A DNA stretch of 64,000 nucleotides from Bacillus sp. es.036 (GTDB taxonomy: Bacteria; Bacillota; Bacilli; Bacillales; Guptibacillaceae): positions 1,426,001-1,490,000 of the forward strand of contig NZ_PDIZ01000001.1 of assembly GCF_002563635.1 (NCBI RefSeq), in the 5' to 3' direction. The notes below the pieces were generated by a model. It was not told where the DNA came from, ran no database searches, and worked only from the letters and a program-made list of their open reading frames with translations. Position numbers and translations under genes: made by a program. Shown here piece by piece: positions 60,844 to 64,000 of this stretch. Position 1 is the first letter of the stretch. Every line of letters starts with the position of its first letter.

Positions 60844-62272
60844 CATTCTTGCTCTCTCGAAAATTGTAGGGACCAAATCCATTCTACATCATAAAGAAGA
60901 TCTATTATCCTACGATTGTGATGGATTTACGATTCATAAAGCGATGCCTAAAGCTGTGATTTTCCCTAAAAACACAGAGGAAGTATCAGCTGCTGTTAAG
61001 TATTGTGCTAGTCATAACATCCCTTTTCTCGCTCGCGGTGCTGGAACGGGATTAAGTGGAGGAGCGATTCCCCTAAATAATGAAGTTATCATCAGCCTTG
61101 TGAAAATGAAGAATCTTTTAAGTGTCGATTATGAAAACAGAAAGGCAGTGGTTCAGCCTGGATTTGTGAACTTAAAACTAACAAACTCCATTTCTCATAA
61201 AGGGTATTACTATGCACCAGATCCTTCTAGTCAATACGTTTGTACAATTGGAGGAAATGTAGCTGAGAATGCTGGTGGGGCGCACTGTCTGAAATACGGA
61301 GTGACTACGAATCATATTCTCGGTCTTGAGGTTGTGCTTCCAGATGGAGAAGTGATTGAAATCAGCGCTAACGGTGTCCTTGATACTCCCGGATACGATA
61401 TTCTCGGAATCCTAACAGGGTCAGAAGGCACATTAGGGATTGTCACAAAAATCACCGTCCGAATTCTCAAAAACCCGGAATCAAAGAAAACTGTTCTGGC
61501 TTATTTTGAACGAGTGGAAGATGGAAGCCATGCTGTTTCTGACATTATTTCAGCAGGTATAATACCTGCTGCGCTCGAAATGATGGACCAAACCGCGATT
61601 GAAGGAGTAGAAGCAGGGGCTTTTCCCGTTGGACACCCCTCTGATATTGAAGCTCTTTTATTAATAGAAGTAGATGGGATCGCTGAAGGGATTGCTGAAC
61701 AAATTGAACAAATCTTGTCTGTTTGTGAGAATCATCATGTACGTGACGTCAAAGTAGCACGTGATGAGGAGGAACGCGGCCGCTGGTGGGCAAATCGAAA
61801 GACAGGATTTGGAGCGATGGGAGCCATTTCACCAGATTACCTTGTTCAAGACGGTGTTATTCCAAGAAGTAAACTTCCTGAAGTCCTTAAAGAAATAAGG
61901 AATATAAGCAAGGAGTACAACCTTCGAATAGCGAATATTTTCCACGCAGGCGATGGCAATTTGCATCCGCTTATCCTGTTTGATTCTAGAATTGAAGGAG
62001 AAACAGAAAAAGCATTACTTGCGGGTACAGCATGCCTGAAAGCCTGTGCAGATGCAGGAGGATCCATTACAGGTGAGCATGGGGTTGGAATAGAGAAAAA
62101 AGAAGAAATGCGATTTATTTTTAGCGATGAAGAACTTGAAGCTCAAACTTCCATCAGAGACGTATTTAATCCCAATAACTTATTGAATCAAGGAAAGCTT
62201 TTCCCAACTCCAAGCAGATGTATGGATATTAAAAAGGTGGTCAATGAAACTTCACTTACAAAATCAACATAA
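60800..62272 (+). CDS. glcD: Glycolate oxidase FAD-linked catalytic subunit GlcD
   Basis: A 490-aa FAD-linked oxidase that oxidises glycolate to glyoxylate. Signature segments: ARGAGTGLSGGAIPL near 75, GNVAENAGGAHCLKYGV near 152, GSEGTLGIVTKITV near 212, the metal site GDGNLHPLI near 387 and TGEHGVGIEKK near 425. RBS AAAGGAG lies inside the end of glcF, so translation is coupled. Together with GlcE and GlcF it forms one membrane-associated dehydrogenase. Confidence 0.92.
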   Translation: MVLLSRKKKPTIDHDILALSKIVGTKSILHHKEDLLSYDCDGFTIHKAMPKAVIFPKNTEEVSAAVKYCASHNIPFLARGAGTGLSGGAIPLNNEVIISLVKMKNLLSVDYENRKAVVQPGFVNLKLTNSISHKGYYYAPDPSSQYVCTIGGNVAENAGGAHCLKYGVTTNHILGLEVVLPDGEVIEISANGVLDTPGYDILGILTGSEGTLGIVTKITVRILKNPESKKTVLAYFERVEDGSHAVSDIISAGIIPAALEMMDQTAIEGVEAGAFPVGHPSDIEALLLIEVDGIAEGIAEQIEQILSVCENHHVRDVKVARDEEERGRWWANRKTGFGAMGAISPDYLVQDGVIPRSKLPEVLKEIRNISKEYNLRIANIFHAGDGNLHPLILFDSRIEGETEKALLAGTACLKACADAGGSITGEHGVGIEKKEEMRFIFSDEELEAQTSIRDVFNPNNLLNQGKLFPTPSRCMDIKKVVNETSLTKST

Positions 62273-62285
62273 AGGAGCTATTAAT

Positions 62286-63071
62286 ATGAAATTTGGTAGA
62301 TTTAATTACAAGGATAAGATTCAATTTGGTGTAATCGAAAAGAATAATGTCACGGTAATTGAAGGAAACCCACTTACGAATTGGTCCTATACAAGTGAGA
62401 AAGTCTCATTAGATGACATTGAGCTACTTGCTCCAATTGCACCAAAGAACATTATAGGAATTGGGGCGAACTACGTCGATAATAAACAATCACTCCCCAA
62501 TCAAATCCCTGAGATGCCAGTGTTTTTCTTCAAGCCAGCAACCTCAGTGATTGGACCTAGTGAACAGGTGATCATTCCAGATCAACTACACGAAATAAAA
62601 TTCGAGTCTGAACTTGCGGTAATAATTGGGAAAGAAGCGAAGAATATCGACAAAGAAAACGCACTTGACTACGTTTTTGGCTACACTGTCGGAAACGATG
62701 TAACAGCACCTCAATTTTTCCATGAAAATGGTCACTGGACGCTTGGAAAATCTTTCGACACATTTACGCCGCTAGGACCCGTTATTGAAACAGAATTAGA
62801 CCCTTATGACATTCACGTAACAGCAAAGGTAAACGGGGACTTGAAACAAAACAGTCCAACAGAGTGGATGATTGTTCCGATAAAAGAAATGATTGCTTAT
62901 CTTTCAACGGTGATGACATTACATCCTGGTGACGTGATCCTTACAGGAAGTCCTACTGGAGCGCATTTTGTAAAAGACGAAGATACCGTTGAATGTTTTA
63001 TCGAAAAAATCGGTTCTCTAACGAATACGTTCAAGCATGCCTCTACTCGTGTTCACGTCTCCCACAAATAA
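62286..63071 (+). CDS. Fumarylacetoacetate hydrolase-family protein
   Basis: A 261-aa FAH-superfamily enzyme, with metal ligands in FESELAVIIGK (Glu-x-Glu, about 103-113) and in the Asp of the YTVGNDVTA segment near 134. Members include acylpyruvate hydrolases, oxaloacetate decarboxylases and isomerases of hydroxylated dienoates. The start is ATG 62286 after AAAGGAGC; the longer frame runs into glcD. It is 14 bp after glcD, so it belongs to the glycolate operon. What it does there is unknown; decarboxylation or hydrolysis of an oxo acid is possible. Confidence 0.82.
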   Translation: MKFGRFNYKDKIQFGVIEKNNVTVIEGNPLTNWSYTSEKVSLDDIELLAPIAPKNIIGIGANYVDNKQSLPNQIPEMPVFFFKPATSVIGPSEQVIIPDQLHEIKFESELAVIIGKEAKNIDKENALDYVFGYTVGNDVTAPQFFHENGHWTLGKSFDTFTPLGPVIETELDPYDIHVTAKVNGDLKQNSPTEWMIVPIKEMIAYLSTVMTLHPGDVILTGSPTGAHFVKDEDTVECFIEKIGSLTNTFKHASTRVHVSHK

Positions 63072-63224
63072 TCCTGGGAGTTCTTCTGGGTCGTGCTAAA
63101 ACTAGCTTAAGATTTGACTGTCTTCAAACAGATTACATACAACTATACGAAAATAGACAGAATCGATGAAAGAAAGGAGAAACAGGTTTCATTACCAACA
63201 AATATAACTATTGGAGGATGAGCA

Positions 63225-64000
63225 ATGAGTACAGGATTATTAGCAATTCTTTCGTTACTCCCGATTGCTGCAGTAGGAATTTTCCTTGTTGGGTTACGAT
63301 GGCCAGCAAGTAAAGCGATGCCAGTATCATACATCGTCGCAGTTGTACTAGCTCTATTCGTATGGAAAGTTCCGGGCGCTACTGTTGCCGCAGCATCGGT
63401 AAATGGGTTAGTTGTTGCCGCTACTTTGTTATATATCATCTTCGGAGCCATTTTACTCTTAAATACACTACAAGAAAGTGGTGGAATAAAAACGATTCGA
63501 GAGGGCTTTATTGGTATTTCACCTGACCGTCGCATTCAAGTCATCATCATTGCATGGTTATTTGGCTCATTTATTGAAGGATCTGCTGGTTTTGGTACCC
63601 CGGCAGCAGTAGCTGTGCCGCTTCTTGTCGGTCTCGGATTTCCTGCTATGGCTGCCGTTATTGCAGGTATGGTGATCCAAAGCACACCTGTTTCATTTGG
63701 TGCAGTTGGAACGCCAATTCTTGTCGGTGTTCAATCTGGTCTTACTGCTGACGCTAGCATCACGAACGATTTCCTTGCTCTTGTAACAATGGTAGGAGGG
63801 CGAGTCGCCATTCTTCATGCTATCGTAGGTACACTTATCCCTTTATTTGTTGTAGCACTTATGACTCGTTTCTTTGGTAAAAACAAATCATTTCGGGAAG
63901 GGATTAAAGTCTGGAAATTTGCTTTGTTTGCTGCTTTCGCTATGACGATTCCATACGTTATAGTCGCAAATGTCTTAGGTCCAGAATTCCCATCAATGAT
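63225..64000 (+). CDS. L-lactate/glycolate permease (LctP/GlcA family), 5' part
   Basis: Starts at ATG 63225 after GGAGGATG and stays open to the window edge, giving at least 258 codons. The product is a Gly/Ala-rich polytopic membrane protein. [20 protein letters not shown] (about 107-126) and [18 protein letters not shown] near 145 are signatures of the lactate permease family, which imports lactate or glycolate with protons. At the end of a glycolate operon, glycolate or lactate uptake is likely. Confidence 0.9.
   Translation, partial: MSTGLLAILSLLPIAAVGIFLVGLRWPASKAMPVSYIVAVVLALFVWKVPGATVAAASVNGLVVAATLLYIIFGAILLLNTLQESGGIKTIREGFIGISPDRRIQVIIIAWLFGSFIEGSAGFGTPAAVAVPLLVGLGFPAMAAVIAGMVIQSTPVSFGAVGTPILVGVQSGLTADASITNDFLALVTMVGGRVAILHAIVGTLIPLFVVALMTRFFGKNKSFREGIKVWKFALFAAFAMTIPYVIVANVLGPEFPSM

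Noticed and set aside
1-64000. CRISPR arrays, tRNA or rRNA genes, prophage
   Set aside because: No regular repeat-spacer array, cloverleaf-like sequence or rRNA segment was recognised by reading, and no structural phage genes are present. A tRNA scan could not be run.

Overview
This window reads as chromosome from an aerobic, probably spore-forming Bacillaceae species. The signs are AT-rich DNA (about 40% GC by eye), strong AGGAGG-type ribosome sites with frequent TTG and GTG starts, compact operons closed by U-tailed hairpins, and B. subtilis-type genes (YunD-, YoeC-, FloT-, Ktr- and AraM-like). The genus cannot be fixed from the sequence alone. Several starts below were moved from the longest reading frame to the codon that follows a good ribosome site.

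Layout. 1-9.98 kb: PBP4-type carboxypeptidase, an ion-channel-like membrane protein with a degenerate selectivity filter, a YeiH exporter divergent from its LysR regulator, a UPF1-like helicase, VOC protein, a repeat-bearing spacer, MFS transporter and an FMN 2-hydroxyacid oxidase. 10-19.8 kb: YunD-like 5'-nucleotidase, M29 aminopeptidase, thioredoxin-fold redoxin, solo tyrosine recombinase, kynA, an AraM/HAD-phosphatase pair, ilvA and a luciferase-like monooxygenase. 19.8-30.5 kb: DinG-type helicase, small-molecule kinase, histidine phosphatase, MBL hydrolase, Ktr potassium uptake pair, PEP carboxylase and a CAP-domain lipoprotein. 30.6-40.8 kb: an acyl-CoA dehydrogenase with two MaoC-type hydratase subunits, flotillin, a FAD-linked oxidase, and a beta-oxidation operon (3-hydroxyacyl-CoA dehydrogenase, acyl-CoA dehydrogenase, thiolase) with a cre site in front and an intact IS3/IS150-type element inserted in its terminator. 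42.1-52.4 kb: a Fur-boxed NIS siderophore operon, apparently for a schizokinen or rhizobactin-type dihydroxamate made from 1,3-diaminopropane and citrate, plus a second acetyltransferase and an HSL-type hydrolase. 52.4-53.9 kb: aldo/keto reductase and an OsmC-family gene. 54.1 kb to the end: a glycolate/glyoxylate cluster (LysR, malate synthase G, FadR-type regulator, GlcE, GlcF, GlcD, FAH protein and a lactate/glycolate permease cut by the window edge).

The most unusual finding is the OsmC-family gene at 53425-53889. It is interrupted by one in-frame TGA exactly where OsmC proteins carry the first catalytic cysteine. The frame then runs on for 89 codons through the second conserved cysteine motif. 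A GC-rich hairpin with the expected bacterial SECIS geometry begins 18 nt after the TGA. I read it as a selenoprotein, OsmC with Sec65. An automatic gene caller would report only a 64-residue fragment.

Other points: an IS element that splits one terminator but brings its own; a 12-6-12 inverted repeat upstream of a solo tyrosine recombinase that has the geometry of a recombination core site; and a channel-like protein with FVGRFS where TVGYGD is expected.
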